Origin: Agrobacterium vitis
Lineage (GTDB): Bacteria > Pseudomonadota > Alphaproteobacteria > Rhizobiales > Rhizobiaceae
Direction of reading: 5' to 3'
Assembly (NCBI RefSeq): GCF_013337045.2
Contig: NZ_CP118259.1
Location: 3,754,209-3,818,208 of the forward strand
DNA length: 64,000 nucleotides
Under the pieces are notes generated by a model. The model saw only the letters and a program-made list of their open reading frames with translations, was not told the DNA's origin and did no database searches. Of this stretch, positions 9,287 through 17,857 are shown piece after piece (positions within the stretch are counted from its first letter, which is position 1; each line of letters starts with the position of its first letter). The position numbers and the translations under genes are program-made.

Positions 9287-10849
9287 TCATTCCCACTCGA
9301 TCGTGCCGGGCGGCTTGGATGTCACGTCATAGACGACACGGTTGATGCCGCGGACTTCGTTGATGATGCGGGTGGCGGCGCGGCCTAGGAACTCCATGTC
9401 ATAGTGGTAGAAGTCAGCGGTCATGCCATCGACGGAGGTGACGGCGCGCAGCGCGCAGACGAATTCATAGGTACGGCCATCGCCCATCACGCCGACGGTC
9501 TGGACCGGCAGCAGCACGGCGAAGGCCTGCCAGATAGCATCGTAAAGGCCAGCCTTGCGGATTTCGTCCAAATAGATGGCGTCTGCTTCGCGCAGGATGT
9601 CGAGCTTTTCGCGGGTGACGCCGCCCGGGCAGCGGATGGCAAGGCCAGGGCCGGGGAAGGGATGACGGCCAATGAACGAGTCGGGCAGGCCAAGCTCCTT
9701 GCCCAGAACGCGCACTTCGTCCTTGAACAATTCACGCAGCGGTTCCACCAGCTTCATGTTCATCCGGTCCGGAAGGCCGCCGACATTGTGGTGGCTCTTG
9801 ATGGTGACAGACGGGCCGCCGGAGAAGGAAACGCTTTCGATGACGTCAGGATAGAGCGTGCCCTGGCCGAGGAAGTCTGCGCCGCCGAGCTTCTTGGCTT
9901 CTTCCTCGAAGGTCTCGATGAACAGGCGGCCAATGATCTTGCGCTTGGTTTCCGGGTCGGACACGCCTTCCAGCTCGCCGACGAAGCGGTCGATGGCATC
10001 GACATGGATCAGATGGAGATTGTAATGTTCCTTGAACATGGCAACGACATCTGCCGCCTCGTTCTTGCGCATCAACCCGTGGTCAACCAGAATGCAGGTC
10101 AACTGGTCGCCGACCGCCTCATGGATCAGCAGAGCTGCGACCGAACTATCGACCCCGCCGGACAGGGCGCAGATCACCCGCTTGTCACCGACCTGGGCAC
10201 GGATCTGCTCGACCGCCTTGGCGCGGTAGGCCGACATGCTCCAGTCGCCGGTAATGCCAGCGATATTATGGACGAAATTCTGGATCAGCTTGGCACCATC
10301 AGGCGTATGCACCACTTCCGGGTGGAACTGTACGGCGTAGTATTTGCGGGCCTCATCGGCAATGAACGCGAAGGGCGCATTGGACGAGGTGGCCAGAACC
10401 CGAAAGCCCGGCGGGATCGCGGTGACGCGGTCGCCATGCGACATCCAGACCTGATGGCGTGAGCCAACCGACCAGAGGCCTTCGAACAGCTTGCAATCCT
10501 GCTCGATCTCAAGGAAGGCACGCCCGAATTCGCGGTGATGTCCGGCTTCCACCTTGCCACCCAGTTGGGCGCAGATGGTTTGCTGGCCATAGCAGATACC
10601 GAAGATCGGCAGGCCGCTGTCGAAAATCACCTGGGGAACGCGAGGACTGCCTTCATCCAGTGCCGAGGCGGGGCTTCCAGACAGGATAACCGCCTTTGGC
10701 TTCAACCGCGCGAAGCCCTCTTCGGAGGACTGGAAAGGGACGATTTCGCAATACACGCCGGTTTCACGAACGCGCCGCGCAATCAGCTGCGTTACCTGGC
10801 TGCCGAAATCGATGATGAGAACGCTGTCGGGATGTGCTGTCTGGGTCAT
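9287..10849 (-). CDS. guaA: GMP synthase (glutamine-hydrolysing)
   Basis: A 520-residue two-domain enzyme of the usual length. The N-terminal class I glutamine amidotransferase has the nucleophile Cys86 in FGICYGQQ and the His/Glu pair in QFHPEVVHT. The ATP-pyrophosphatase domain has the P-loop [10 protein letters not shown]. The C-terminal dimerisation region ends KPPGTIEWE, as in most GuaA proteins. It aminates XMP to GMP in the cytoplasm, the last step of guanine nucleotide synthesis. The start MTQTAHPDS at 10849 is followed by the conserved [17 protein letters not shown] terminator follows it and a nucleosidase gene lies upstream on the same strand. Confidence 0.98.
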   Translation of the reverse strand: MTQTAHPDSVLIIDFGSQVTQLIARRVRETGVYCEIVPFQSSEEGFARLKPKAVILSGSPASALDEGSPRVPQVIFDSGLPIFGICYGQQTICAQLGGKVEAGHHREFGRAFLEIEQDCKLFEGLWSVGSRHQVWMSHGDRVTAIPPGFRVLATSSNAPFAFIADEARKYYAVQFHPEVVHTPDGAKLIQNFVHNIAGITGDWSMSAYRAKAVEQIRAQVGDKRVICALSGGVDSSVAALLIHEAVGDQLTCILVDHGLMRKNEAADVVAMFKEHYNLHLIHVDAIDRFVGELEGVSDPETKRKIIGRLFIETFEEEAKKLGGADFLGQGTLYPDVIESVSFSGGPSVTIKSHHNVGGLPDRMNMKLVEPLRELFKDEVRVLGKELGLPDSFIGRHPFPGPGLAIRCPGGVTREKLDILREADAIYLDEIRKAGLYDAIWQAFAVLLPVQTVGVMGDGRTYEFVCALRAVTSVDGMTADFYHYDMEFLGRAATRIINEVRGINRVVYDVTSKPPGTIEWE

Positions 10850-10933
10850 GTCGAGCCTTTAATGAAAAGCAGTGTCCGTGGCAATCCGGGAAATGCCGGC
10901 ATGGCAAAAAATCTCTTGTTCGGCGCGGCCGGA

Positions 10934-11572
10934 TCAGAACCAGAAGGTGCCGTATTCCACCGCCTTGACCAGCGCGTCTACCGCCTGGGCCAGATTGCGG
11001 TCAACGACACCAAGATACTCCGTCCAGTCGCCGACATGTTTCAGTTCCGCCTTGCCATCAGAAATGCCGCGAAGGCCGATCAGCGGCAGGTTGAAGGTCT
11101 GGCAGGCGCGCAGCACCGCATAGGTTTCCATATCGACCATGTCGGCGGAGATACTGTCATAGACCGGGCCTGAGACGATATTGCCGCCGGTCGACAGGCT
11201 GGCCACGGCAACGCCGGGAATGCGCAGCGGCAGGTCCACCGTAGCTGGCAGATCGAGGAAGGGTGTACGGCCTTTCTCGAAACCGAGCGGCGAGGCGTCC
11301 ATATCCCGGTAAGCGACTGAGGAGACCTGGTAGACCGCGGTCTGTTCCAGCCGTGACGAGCCTGCCGAACCCAGCGAGACGACGAGATCGGGAAGCGTTC
11401 CTGCTGCCTGGAGGTCTCTTAGGGCATTGGTGGTGACAATGGCGCTTTCCACCGGACCGACCCCGGTCATCAGCGGTTGGATGCGCAGGCGCAGGAGCGG
11501 GCCATATTCGGCATCGACGGCCATGACGAACAGAATGGACTTGCTGCACACCGATTTCAGATCAAACGTCAT
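10934..11572 (-). CDS. mtnN: 5'-methylthioadenosine/S-adenosylhomocysteine nucleosidase-type phosphorylase-fold protein
   Basis: A 212-residue member of the nucleoside phosphorylase fold. Features include an N-terminal catalytic-type Glu in VMAVDAEYGPLL, the glycine-rich TGVGPVESAI, the ribose-binding DMETYAVLRAC and the purine-binding Asp in LRGISDGKAEL. This pattern fits MTA/SAH nucleosidases, which remove adenine from methylthioadenosine and S-adenosylhomocysteine to recycle methionine and by-products of methylation. Its ATG overlaps the stop of the upstream thioesterase gene (ATGA), indicating translational coupling. It is about 15 residues shorter than the E. coli enzyme and divergent in places, so a different purine nucleoside substrate remains possible. 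Confidence 0.78.
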   Translation of the reverse strand: MTFDLKSVCSKSILFVMAVDAEYGPLLRLRIQPLMTGVGPVESAIVTTNALRDLQAAGTLPDLVVSLGSAGSSRLEQTAVYQVSSVAYRDMDASPLGFEKGRTPFLDLPATVDLPLRIPGVAVASLSTGGNIVSGPVYDSISADMVDMETYAVLRACQTFNLPLIGLRGISDGKAELKHVGDWTEYLGVVDRNLAQAVDALVKAVEYGTFWF

Positions 11573-12006
11573 TCCCTGATATCCTCACGGCCCCGCATCA
11601 CCATCAGTGTGCTGGTCATCGAGGCAATTAATTTGGCTGGGCCGTCGGAGATGGCATAGCCACGGCCGTCGGCGACGATAATGGTGGAGCCGGGCTTGGT
11701 GATCTCGCCGCGAAACAGAAACCGGTCGCCGCGCCCGGGCGACATCATATTGACCTTGAATTCGATGGTCAGCAGCGAGGTCTCCGGTGCGATCACCGTA
11801 TAGGCGGCGTAGCTGCAAGCTGTGTCGAGGGCGGCGGAAATCACGCCTGCATGCAGGAAGCCATGCTGCTGGGTGAGCTTGTCGTGAAAAGCCAGCTCGA
11901 TTTCCACCAGTTTATGGCTGATGCGGGTCAATTCCGCGCCGATGGTCTGCATGGCGCCCTGCCGTGCAAAGCTTGCCGTGATCCGTTGCTGGATATCCGC
12001 GTCCAT
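11569..12006 (-). CDS. PaaI-family (hotdog fold) thioesterase
   Basis: A 145-residue single-domain hotdog protein. The segment HGFLHAGVISAALDTACSYAAY matches the PaaI/YbgC-like 'HGG/HxG...D' pattern, and FKVNMMSPGRGDRFLFRGEI forms the following strands. Such proteins hydrolyse acyl-CoA or aryl-CoA thioesters; the substrate here is unknown. ATG 12006 begins MDADIQQRITASFARQ, preceded by purine-rich AGAGGCGG. The longer frame from 12069 adds a non-conserved, basic stretch. It overlaps the nucleosidase gene by 4 nt, a pairing I recall from other rhizobia, but no functional link is evident. Confidence 0.85.
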   Translation of the reverse strand: MDADIQQRITASFARQGAMQTIGAELTRISHKLVEIELAFHDKLTQQHGFLHAGVISAALDTACSYAAYTVIAPETSLLTIEFKVNMMSPGRGDRFLFRGEITKPGSTIIVADGRGYAISDGPAKLIASMTSTLMVMRGREDIRE

Positions 12007-12129
12007 GTGGCTGCCGCCTCTTTCCCTCTCGTCTGCCTGCCATTTGGCATGACAGAACCGGTTCGGCAAGCCTGTTGATCGGGTTTGGCCTGTTGATGGG
12101 CTTTGGGCACGACGGTTTTGCGGCGGTGG

Positions 12130-12594
12130 TTAATTCAGCAGGAAAAGCGCGCCGTTCAGCACAGTGGCGAAAGAAACCCAGGCGAAATAGGGGATGAAGC
12201 ATAGCATCGCCACCCGGTCCAGGCGCCGGACCTGCCAGACAAAGGCGAGGATCAGCGCCAGCATCGGCAGGATGACAATCAGGCCAAGACCGGTGCTGTG
12301 TGCGCCGAAGAACGCCGGAGACCAGAGGAAATTCAGCAGCATCTGGCCAAACCACAGCGCCATGGCACGCGATGCGCCCCGCGATTGCCGCATCCGCTGC
12401 CAGATCCGAGCGCCTGCAAGGCCGATCAGCACATAAAGCACGGTCCAGACTGGCCCGAAGATCCAGCCGGGCGGATTGAAAAAAGGCTTTTCTAGCCCGT
12501 CATACCAGTCGCCCGGCAGATTGGTCAGGCCGATCATTGTGCCGATACCGGTGACGGCGGCCATGAAGATGAGATTGGTGAGAGCACTGCGCAT
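12130..12594 (-). CDS. tspO: TspO/MBR-family tryptophan-rich membrane protein
   Basis: A 154-residue integral membrane protein with five predicted helices. The family motifs are clear: FFNPPGWIFGPVWTVLY in the first third, ALWFGQMLLNFLWSPAFFG in the middle and PYFAWVSFATVLN near the end. Bacterial TspO proteins bind porphyrins and sterol-like ligands and modulate tetrapyrrole or stress responses; in Sinorhizobium, TspO influences nutrient-deprivation gene expression. It stands between the thioesterase and DUF1513 genes on the same strand, with 52 bp to the latter, so it could be read with the iron-type operon upstream, although this is not demonstrated. Confidence 0.92.
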   Translation of the reverse strand: MRSALTNLIFMAAVTGIGTMIGLTNLPGDWYDGLEKPFFNPPGWIFGPVWTVLYVLIGLAGARIWQRMRQSRGASRAMALWFGQMLLNFLWSPAFFGAHSTGLGLIVILPMLALILAFVWQVRRLDRVAMLCFIPYFAWVSFATVLNGALFLLN

Positions 12595-12645
12595 GACGAG
12601 ACTATCTATAGCATCAAGCCCTGGATGGAAGGGGATAAGCGATCC

Positions 12646-13716
12646 TTAGATGCGAATGATGTGCTGGTCCCAGTTCACGGTCTCTGATCTGTCCAGGAAC
12701 CGGCCATCATAGGAGGACGTCGCAAAGCCATGGGCCGCAGGCGCGATACCAGCCGCCTCGCTCAGGCTGGCGGTGTCCAGCACCTTGCCGCTATCGGCAT
12801 CCAGTGTTACCGAAAGGCCGCCATTTGGTGAGGTGATACCGACCAGTCCCTCGCGACGGTTGACGGCAATCGCCCCGACATAATTGGCAAGTCCACGGGT
12901 GATATCCGGCGGCAGATCGAGCCAGTGCAGGGCTTCGCCCCGCCTGAAATGGCCGACCAGTGGCGGCAGGTCGCGGCGTGGGCCTTCATACTGGCAGGCA
13001 AACCAGATCCGGCCACGCGCGTCGAGATCGATATGCCGGGTGGAAAGCTGGCGCAGGGCGTCTGGCAGCGCGTGTTTTTCAATCAATGCGCCGGTCCTGG
13101 CATCGGCCAGCACCAGAGATGGCTGCATATGGTCGAGATTGAGCTTGGTGCGGCCAAAATCTGGATTGGTCTCAATGCCGCCATTGGCGATGATCAGCAA
13201 GCTGCCGTCATCGCTGACGCTCATGTCATGGGTGCCAATGCCATGGGCGGAAAATTCGCCGATCCGGCTAAACCCGTTAGTCGCATCGTAAAGCCCGATC
13301 ATGCCGCGATTGTTGTCGAAATCGTTCTCGCTGGCATAGAGCAGCTTGCCATCGGGGGAAAAATGCCCGTGGCCGTAGAAATGGCGGCCCGCCGGGGCGT
13401 TGACGACCACGGGTGCCACCTGCTGTTGCCGGTCGAAGATGAAAATGAATGTGCCGGGACGCCTCGCAAAGGCGGCCACCTTATTGGCGCTGGCCGCAAG
13501 CCCATGGGCGCGGCCTGGCAGGGCGACGCGCGCAACGATCCGGCCATCTTCGCTGAGCAAGGCGGCGCCAAACGATCCATCTTGGCCACGAAAGGCGGAG
13601 GCATAGACGGCATCGGTTGCCGTCAGCGCTTGCGCCTGCGCCTCAGTCAGCCCGGCCAGATAAACGGCGCCTGCGGCTTTCAGAAAGTGTCGTCGGTCCA
13701 TCAACGCGCCGCGCAT
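12646..13716 (-). CDS. Tat-exported DUF1513 beta-propeller-like protein of the imelysin operon
   Basis: A 356-residue protein with a twin-arginine signal (MDRRHFLKAAGAVYLAG), so it is exported folded. The mature part has repeated blade-like segments (GHGHFSPDGKLLYASEND, GTHDMSVSDDGSLLIIANGG) typical of DUF1513, predicted to form a seven-bladed propeller. It is the last gene of a four-gene operon with two imelysins and a di-heme protein. ATG 13716 has GGGGA nine bases upstream; ATG 13701, directly at the Tat motif, is the alternative. DUF1513 proteins co-occur with imelysins and are thought to act in periplasmic iron handling, but no activity is established to my knowledge. Confidence 0.88.
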   Translation of the reverse strand: MRGALMDRRHFLKAAGAVYLAGLTEAQAQALTATDAVYASAFRGQDGSFGAALLSEDGRIVARVALPGRAHGLAASANKVAAFARRPGTFIFIFDRQQQVAPVVVNAPAGRHFYGHGHFSPDGKLLYASENDFDNNRGMIGLYDATNGFSRIGEFSAHGIGTHDMSVSDDGSLLIIANGGIETNPDFGRTKLNLDHMQPSLVLADARTGALIEKHALPDALRQLSTRHIDLDARGRIWFACQYEGPRRDLPPLVGHFRRGEALHWLDLPPDITRGLANYVGAIAVNRREGLVGITSPNGGLSVTLDADSGKVLDTASLSEAAGIAPAAHGFATSSYDGRFLDRSETVNWDQHIIRI

Positions 13717-13721
13717 CGGGA

Positions 13722-14846
13722 TCAATCCCCGTCCGCGAAGGAAAAACCGGCACTGAGGCCGACGCCGCCGCCCAGTCCGTCGCTGAGATCGGTGATCATG
13801 CTGCGGCTGTCATCGAGCAGGCTGACCAGTTTCTTGCGGTTTTCTGGTTGACCGACTGCCGCCTCGATATCCGGCGTCATGGATTGGGTGGTCTGGATCA
13901 GCCGGTCGGCCAGCGTATTGATGGCGGGGATGACACTCCGCTTGCCCTCCGGCAACAGGTTTGCAGCGCCGGTGTCGTTGAGAAGCTGTTTGAGGCCGTT
14001 CAGGTTTTCCTGCATGCTGACGAAGGTCAGGCCGGAGCGCCAGAAAATCGCCTGCTTGGGCGCGATACGGCCCCCTGCGCCTTTGAAGAATGTTTCGATC
14101 CGCTCGTCGCGCACGGTTTCGGTTCCGTGGACGAGAATGCCGAGCAGGCCGGTGACGGCCTCCGACGGGGTGCGGAAGACATCATTGTCCGGGCCCGGCT
14201 GTTTCCAGGCGGTCTGGATGCCGCCGGGCGCTTCCCAGAGGCTGGACAATTCACCGGCCATGTTTTCGATATTGCCAGCAATTGCTGCGCCATAGCGGCA
14301 GCGGAACGCGCCGTCGGCCTGGTTCAAAGTCTCGGAGCCGGTGCCGTAGAGGACATATTCCAGCGCGCCAAGACCCTGGATCGCCACGCTTTTCTCATGC
14401 AGGGCTTCCGGCTTGGTGAAGCTGTCGTCATTGGAGGCGATGGCACCCTGGATCTGCTTCAGCGCCAGCCCCTTGCGGTCCGGGTAAAACAGGATGTGTT
14501 CAAAGCGGTTTTCCTCGATCACCGGCCCGACCCGGACGATCTCGATCCGCGCCCAGGCGCGCACGGCCTGCTCAAAGCCATCCTTGGCCGCTTTGACGGT
14601 TTGGTCGGAAGGGGTCGCGCAGAGGGCATTCATCCCGGCATGCAGGGCCTTGGCCTTGTCGAGGAAATTGCGATAGCCGGGGCGGATAAAGCCATCCACG
14701 GTCTTTGCCATCACATCTGGAACTGCGGCGGTTTGCAGGGCCGTCGCATGGGGGGCGGCGTCCTGCGCCAAGACTGGCAAGGCCTGGAGCGGGAGGAAGG
14801 AAAGTGTCAGGGCGAGGGTCAAAATCCGGCATCGAGCATTGGGCAT
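13722..14846 (-). CDS. Imelysin-family periplasmic protein, divergent (motif His absent)
   Basis: A 374-residue protein with a Sec signal peptide (cleavage probably after VLAQ near residue 28) and an imelysin/M75 domain (YRNFLDKAKALHAGMNALC, WARIEIVRVGPV). Imelysins such as EfeO-M75 and Pseudomonas ICMP/IrpA carry a GxHxxE motif thought to bind metal. Here the corresponding segment is GLGALEYVLYG, so the Glu is kept but the His is replaced by Gly. The other imelysin in this operon keeps the His. The protein may therefore be a partner rather than the metal-binding subunit. Its start overlaps the di-heme gene stop by one base (TGATG). Confidence 0.87.
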   Translation of the reverse strand: MPNARCRILTLALTLSFLPLQALPVLAQDAAPHATALQTAAVPDVMAKTVDGFIRPGYRNFLDKAKALHAGMNALCATPSDQTVKAAKDGFEQAVRAWARIEIVRVGPVIEENRFEHILFYPDRKGLALKQIQGAIASNDDSFTKPEALHEKSVAIQGLGALEYVLYGTGSETLNQADGAFRCRYGAAIAGNIENMAGELSSLWEAPGGIQTAWKQPGPDNDVFRTPSEAVTGLLGILVHGTETVRDERIETFFKGAGGRIAPKQAIFWRSGLTFVSMQENLNGLKQLLNDTGAANLLPEGKRSVIPAINTLADRLIQTTQSMTPDIEAAVGQPENRKKLVSLLDDSRSMITDLSDGLGGGVGLSAGFSFADGD

Positions 14847-16390
14847 CAGAGTGACTCCAGAAATGTAATCAACGCCTTGCGGTCGCCCGGCGTCATGGAT
14901 GCAAAGGCGTTGCGGGCTTTTTCCGCCTCGCCGCCGTGCCAGAGAATAGCTTCTGGCAGGGAGGTGGCGCGCCCGTCATGCAGATAGGCCTGGCGACCGC
15001 CCACTTTGGCTGTGAGACCGAGGCCCCAGAGCGGCGGCGTGCGCCATTGCTGGCCGCTGGCCAAGCCGACCTGTTGCCCGTCGGACAGATCGGGACCCAT
15101 ATCATGCAGCAGGAAATCGGAATAGGGCCAGATCAGCTGGAAGGAAAGGGCCGGGTAGGCGGCATTGCGCCGCGTCACATATTTCGGCTGGTGGCAGCTG
15201 GCGCAACCGGATGCATAAAACAACGCCTTGCCGGCCAGAACCTGGGGCTTTGTCACGTCGCGGCGCTTGGGAGGGGCCAGCGTTTCGCTATAGAATGTCA
15301 TCAGATCCAGCACCGGCGGCGGTGCCTCGACCGGGCCAAGCCTTACCTGCACGCCGTTCGGCATTGCCAGGCATTGCGGCTGGTTTGCCGTGCAATCGCC
15401 TGCATGACGCGGATCGTCGGGAGAGGAGATGCCGATGTCACCGGCCAAGGCGCTCGCCGCCTGATCGCGGACCGTGGCGTTTTCCGCTTTCCAGCCGAAA
15501 CGTCCGATCTTTATTTCGCCGCTCAGATGGTCGCGCACCTTGGCAACAGTACCCGAAACGCTATTGCCCGCTTGCGCCTGCCGCTCGGCATTGGCCAGAA
15601 TATCCTCGTCGGCAATCGCCTCGATCAGGCCCATGCCGATCATCGGATTGGCGATGCGGGGCGACAGCGTGGTGTCTGCTCCAAGCGGACCATAACCGAG
15701 CGCGTCGATGCTGTAGGTGGGAACCCGCAGCGTCTCCGTTTCACCGCCGGCAAGCGTTACGGTTTTCGGTTGATAGGTCACGGCCAGCCGCCCCTCGGCG
15801 GCAAGACCGGGTACGGCGCGGTCCTGCAATTGCCGGCCATAGGTGTCATCGCCAAAATTCAGCGCCTTCAAGGCGGCAATCGCGGCCTTTTCCTCGTCGG
15901 TATGCGCGGGTCGAGCCAGTCTTAGAAACATCGAGGTGGCATCGCCATCCGGTCCGGGTGGATGGCCACGACCGCCGCGCTGATGACAGCTTTCGCAGGA
16001 GCGGGCGTTGAACAGCGGCCCCAATCCGTCCGAGGCCTGGGTGGAGGAGGGAGCGGAGACCCAGAATTTCTGAAAAAGCGCTTCGCCAAGTGAAAATTGC
16101 TGCTGCTGCTCGAAACTCAAGGTGGCGAGCGGATGGGTAAAGGCCTTGGCATCGGCGGGACCAGTAGAACTCGCAGCGCCCGCCGTCATCGCCTCAAAGG
16201 CTTCGGCTTTTGAAAAGTCGTTGGTGGGGACTGTAACGGCATTGACCTTGATGCGATCGGCCGGTGTGAGATCCGGGCGCAGCTCCGCTGCAAAGGCGCC
16301 TGCTATCAGGCTGCTTTCGAGCAGGCTTCCCATCAGCAGGGCACCGCCAAGCAGGATTATCGTCGCTGTCTTCAGCCGCACGTTCGGCAT
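14846..16390 (-). CDS. Di-heme oxidoreductase-like c-type cytochrome (DUF1111)
   Basis: A 514-residue exported protein with two CxxCH heme-binding motifs: SCESCHQRGG in the first quarter and CASCHQPKY in the last third. The N-terminal membrane/signal segment follows MPNVRLKTATIILLGGALL. The overall pattern is DUF1111, once annotated as 'thiol oxidoreductase', distantly related to di-heme peroxidases of the MauG/CcpA type. It sits between two imelysin genes, an arrangement pointing to periplasmic iron redox chemistry, probably Fe(II)/Fe(III) conversion (inference). ATG 16390 was chosen because the longer frame from 16432 adds a His/Ala-rich stretch before the signal. Heme attachment would need the cytochrome c maturation system. 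Confidence 0.88.
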   Translation of the reverse strand: MPNVRLKTATIILLGGALLMGSLLESSLIAGAFAAELRPDLTPADRIKVNAVTVPTNDFSKAEAFEAMTAGAASSTGPADAKAFTHPLATLSFEQQQQFSLGEALFQKFWVSAPSSTQASDGLGPLFNARSCESCHQRGGRGHPPGPDGDATSMFLRLARPAHTDEEKAAIAALKALNFGDDTYGRQLQDRAVPGLAAEGRLAVTYQPKTVTLAGGETETLRVPTYSIDALGYGPLGADTTLSPRIANPMIGMGLIEAIADEDILANAERQAQAGNSVSGTVAKVRDHLSGEIKIGRFGWKAENATVRDQAASALAGDIGISSPDDPRHAGDCTANQPQCLAMPNGVQVRLGPVEAPPPVLDLMTFYSETLAPPKRRDVTKPQVLAGKALFYASGCASCHQPKYVTRRNAAYPALSFQLIWPYSDFLLHDMGPDLSDGQQVGLASGQQWRTPPLWGLGLTAKVGGRQAYLHDGRATSLPEAILWHGGEAEKARNAFASMTPGDRKALITFLESL

Positions 16391-16449
16391 CCCTATGATA
16401 ATGGCCGCCGCCCGGTGGTGGGCAGCGGCCATCTGTTTTTAATGGTATT

Positions 16450-17727
16450 TTACTTGAAGACGGCGCTGGGGTTGTCGAGGCTGTCGGAGCCTTCCAGCTT
16501 GACTTCGCCGAGATCGAGGGCAGCCACGACGCGCTGGATCGACTTGGTCTGGTCGATCAGGCCGTCGATACCAGCCTGAACGGTGGCATTGCCTTCCTTG
16601 TTGTTCTCGGCAATCATCTGGTCATAGTGCTCGACGGTCTTGGCACGCTTCACGAGAGCGGTCATCGCCTTCATGGTGGTGTTCAGCTTGGACTTCATTT
16701 CCTTGTCCAGAGCCTTGTCCTTGGCGGCAACCAGATCCGACAGGGACGGACCAGTCATCTTGGTGCCATCGACGCGGGTATATTTGCCGGTATAGGCCGA
16801 GCGGATGCCGAGTGCGTCGTAATAATGCGAATTATGGGTGTTGTCGGAGAAGCAGTCATGCTCTTCTTCCGGATCGTGCAGCAGCAGGCCGAGCTTCATT
16901 CGCTCGCCAGCCAGTTCGCCGTAGGACAGCGAGCCCATGCCGGTCAAAATAGCTTTGAGGCCGGAGGTTGGATCGGCCAGCAAGGTCTTGGTTGCTTCGC
17001 CTTCCGGCTTCCAGGCATCGACCATTTCCTGAAGGTCGGAGACCAGCAGGGTCGAAGCCGACTTCAGATATTGGGCGCGCCGGTCGCAATGGCCGCCGGT
17101 GCAATTCTTCAAGTCGTAATCGGTAAAGGGACGGTTGCCAGCGCCTGGGCCGGTGCCGTTCAAATCCTGTCCCCAGAGCAGAAATTCGATGGCATGGTAG
17201 CCGGTTGCCACATTGGCCTCGACGCCACCGGCTTCCTGGAGCTTGTTGGCCAGGAAATCCGGTGTCAGATTGGTGGCATCCACCTCTTCGCCGTTGATCT
17301 TGATCTTGGTATTGGCAATCACATTGGCGGTGTACAGCGCATTCGTATCGCTTTCCGTGCCGTAGGATTTATCGACATAGTCGATCAGGCCTTCGTCCAG
17401 CGGCCAGGCATTGACCTTGCCTTCCCAGTCATCAACGATCTTGTTGCCGAAGCGATAGACTTCCGACTGCTGATAGGGCACGCGAGCCTTGATCCAGGCG
17501 GAGCGAGCCTTGTTGAGCGTCGATTTGCTGGGCTTGGCAAGCAGCGCGTCAACGGCAGCATCCAGCGTCTTGGCTGTGGTGAGCGAATCCTGGTATTTCG
17601 CCTCTGCCAGCTCTGCATAATGCTTCAGCACTGCATCTGCTTCCGGCGCTTTTGCTGCCGGGGCAGCAAAGCTGGTCGAAGCGATGAAAAGCGCCAGTCC
17701 GGCGCCGATCATGAATGGTCGAGACAT
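16450..17727 (-). CDS. Imelysin-family iron-regulated periplasmic protein (intact GxHxxE)
   Basis: A 425-residue protein with a Sec signal peptide ending STSFAA near residue 23. The imelysin domain carries the full motif GYHAIEFLLWGQD. A second internal repeat contains AILTGMGSLSYGELAGERM, so the two-helical-bundle architecture of the IrpA/ICMP group is visible. Family members are outer-membrane or periplasmic and iron-repressed in several bacteria. This is the first gene of the operon; its ribosome site GAGGAGAGGG is strong and preceded four bases earlier by a GGCGCC hairpin. The 59-bp gap to the di-heme gene holds no strong terminator. Confidence 0.9.
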   Translation of the reverse strand: MSRPFMIGAGLALFIASTSFAAPAAKAPEADAVLKHYAELAEAKYQDSLTTAKTLDAAVDALLAKPSKSTLNKARSAWIKARVPYQQSEVYRFGNKIVDDWEGKVNAWPLDEGLIDYVDKSYGTESDTNALYTANVIANTKIKINGEEVDATNLTPDFLANKLQEAGGVEANVATGYHAIEFLLWGQDLNGTGPGAGNRPFTDYDLKNCTGGHCDRRAQYLKSASTLLVSDLQEMVDAWKPEGEATKTLLADPTSGLKAILTGMGSLSYGELAGERMKLGLLLHDPEEEHDCFSDNTHNSHYYDALGIRSAYTGKYTRVDGTKMTGPSLSDLVAAKDKALDKEMKSKLNTTMKAMTALVKRAKTVEHYDQMIAENNKEGNATVQAGIDGLIDQTKSIQRVVAALDLGEVKLEGSDSLDNPSAVFK

Positions 17728-17739
17728 GCCCTCTCCTCT

Positions 17740-17754
17740 GGCGCCTTTGGCGCC
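17740..17754 (-). promoter_or_regulatory. Leader hairpin next to the imelysin ribosome site
   Basis: GGCGCC (17740-17745) and GGCGCC (17749-17754) form a 6-bp stem with a 3-nt loop in the imelysin leader, ending four bases before its Shine-Dalgarno sequence. It could limit ribosome access or protect the 5' end; this is inference only. Confidence 0.35.
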
Positions 17755-17820
17755 GCTTATGAACTGTGGATGTGGTCTGTGGGCATGTCATGGAACAAAA
17801 TTAAACTAGTGTCAAACAAT

Positions 17821-17854
17821 CAGGAATAGCCCTCAATATTTAGGGCGCATCCTG
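17821..17854 (-). terminator. Probable terminator of rsmB
   Basis: On the minus strand, directly after the rsmB stop, CAGGAT..GCCCT pairs with AGGGC..ATTCCTG around an 8-nt loop, with small bulges, followed by ATTGTTTG. It separates rsmB from the imelysin operon, whose promoter must then lie in 17760-17820. A TTGACA-like box is visible there (17815-17810), but no clear -10 element. Confidence 0.55.
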
Positions 17855-17857
17855 ATT

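Noticed and set aside
9404..10462. A 352-codon open frame antisense to guaA.
   Set aside because: It lies wholly inside the guaA coding frame on the other strand, has no family signature and reflects high GC third-position bias.
13617..14987. A 456-codon open frame antisense to the second imelysin.
   Set aside because: The imelysin frame on the minus strand has a signal peptide and family segments; this frame shows no domain and crosses two operon genes.
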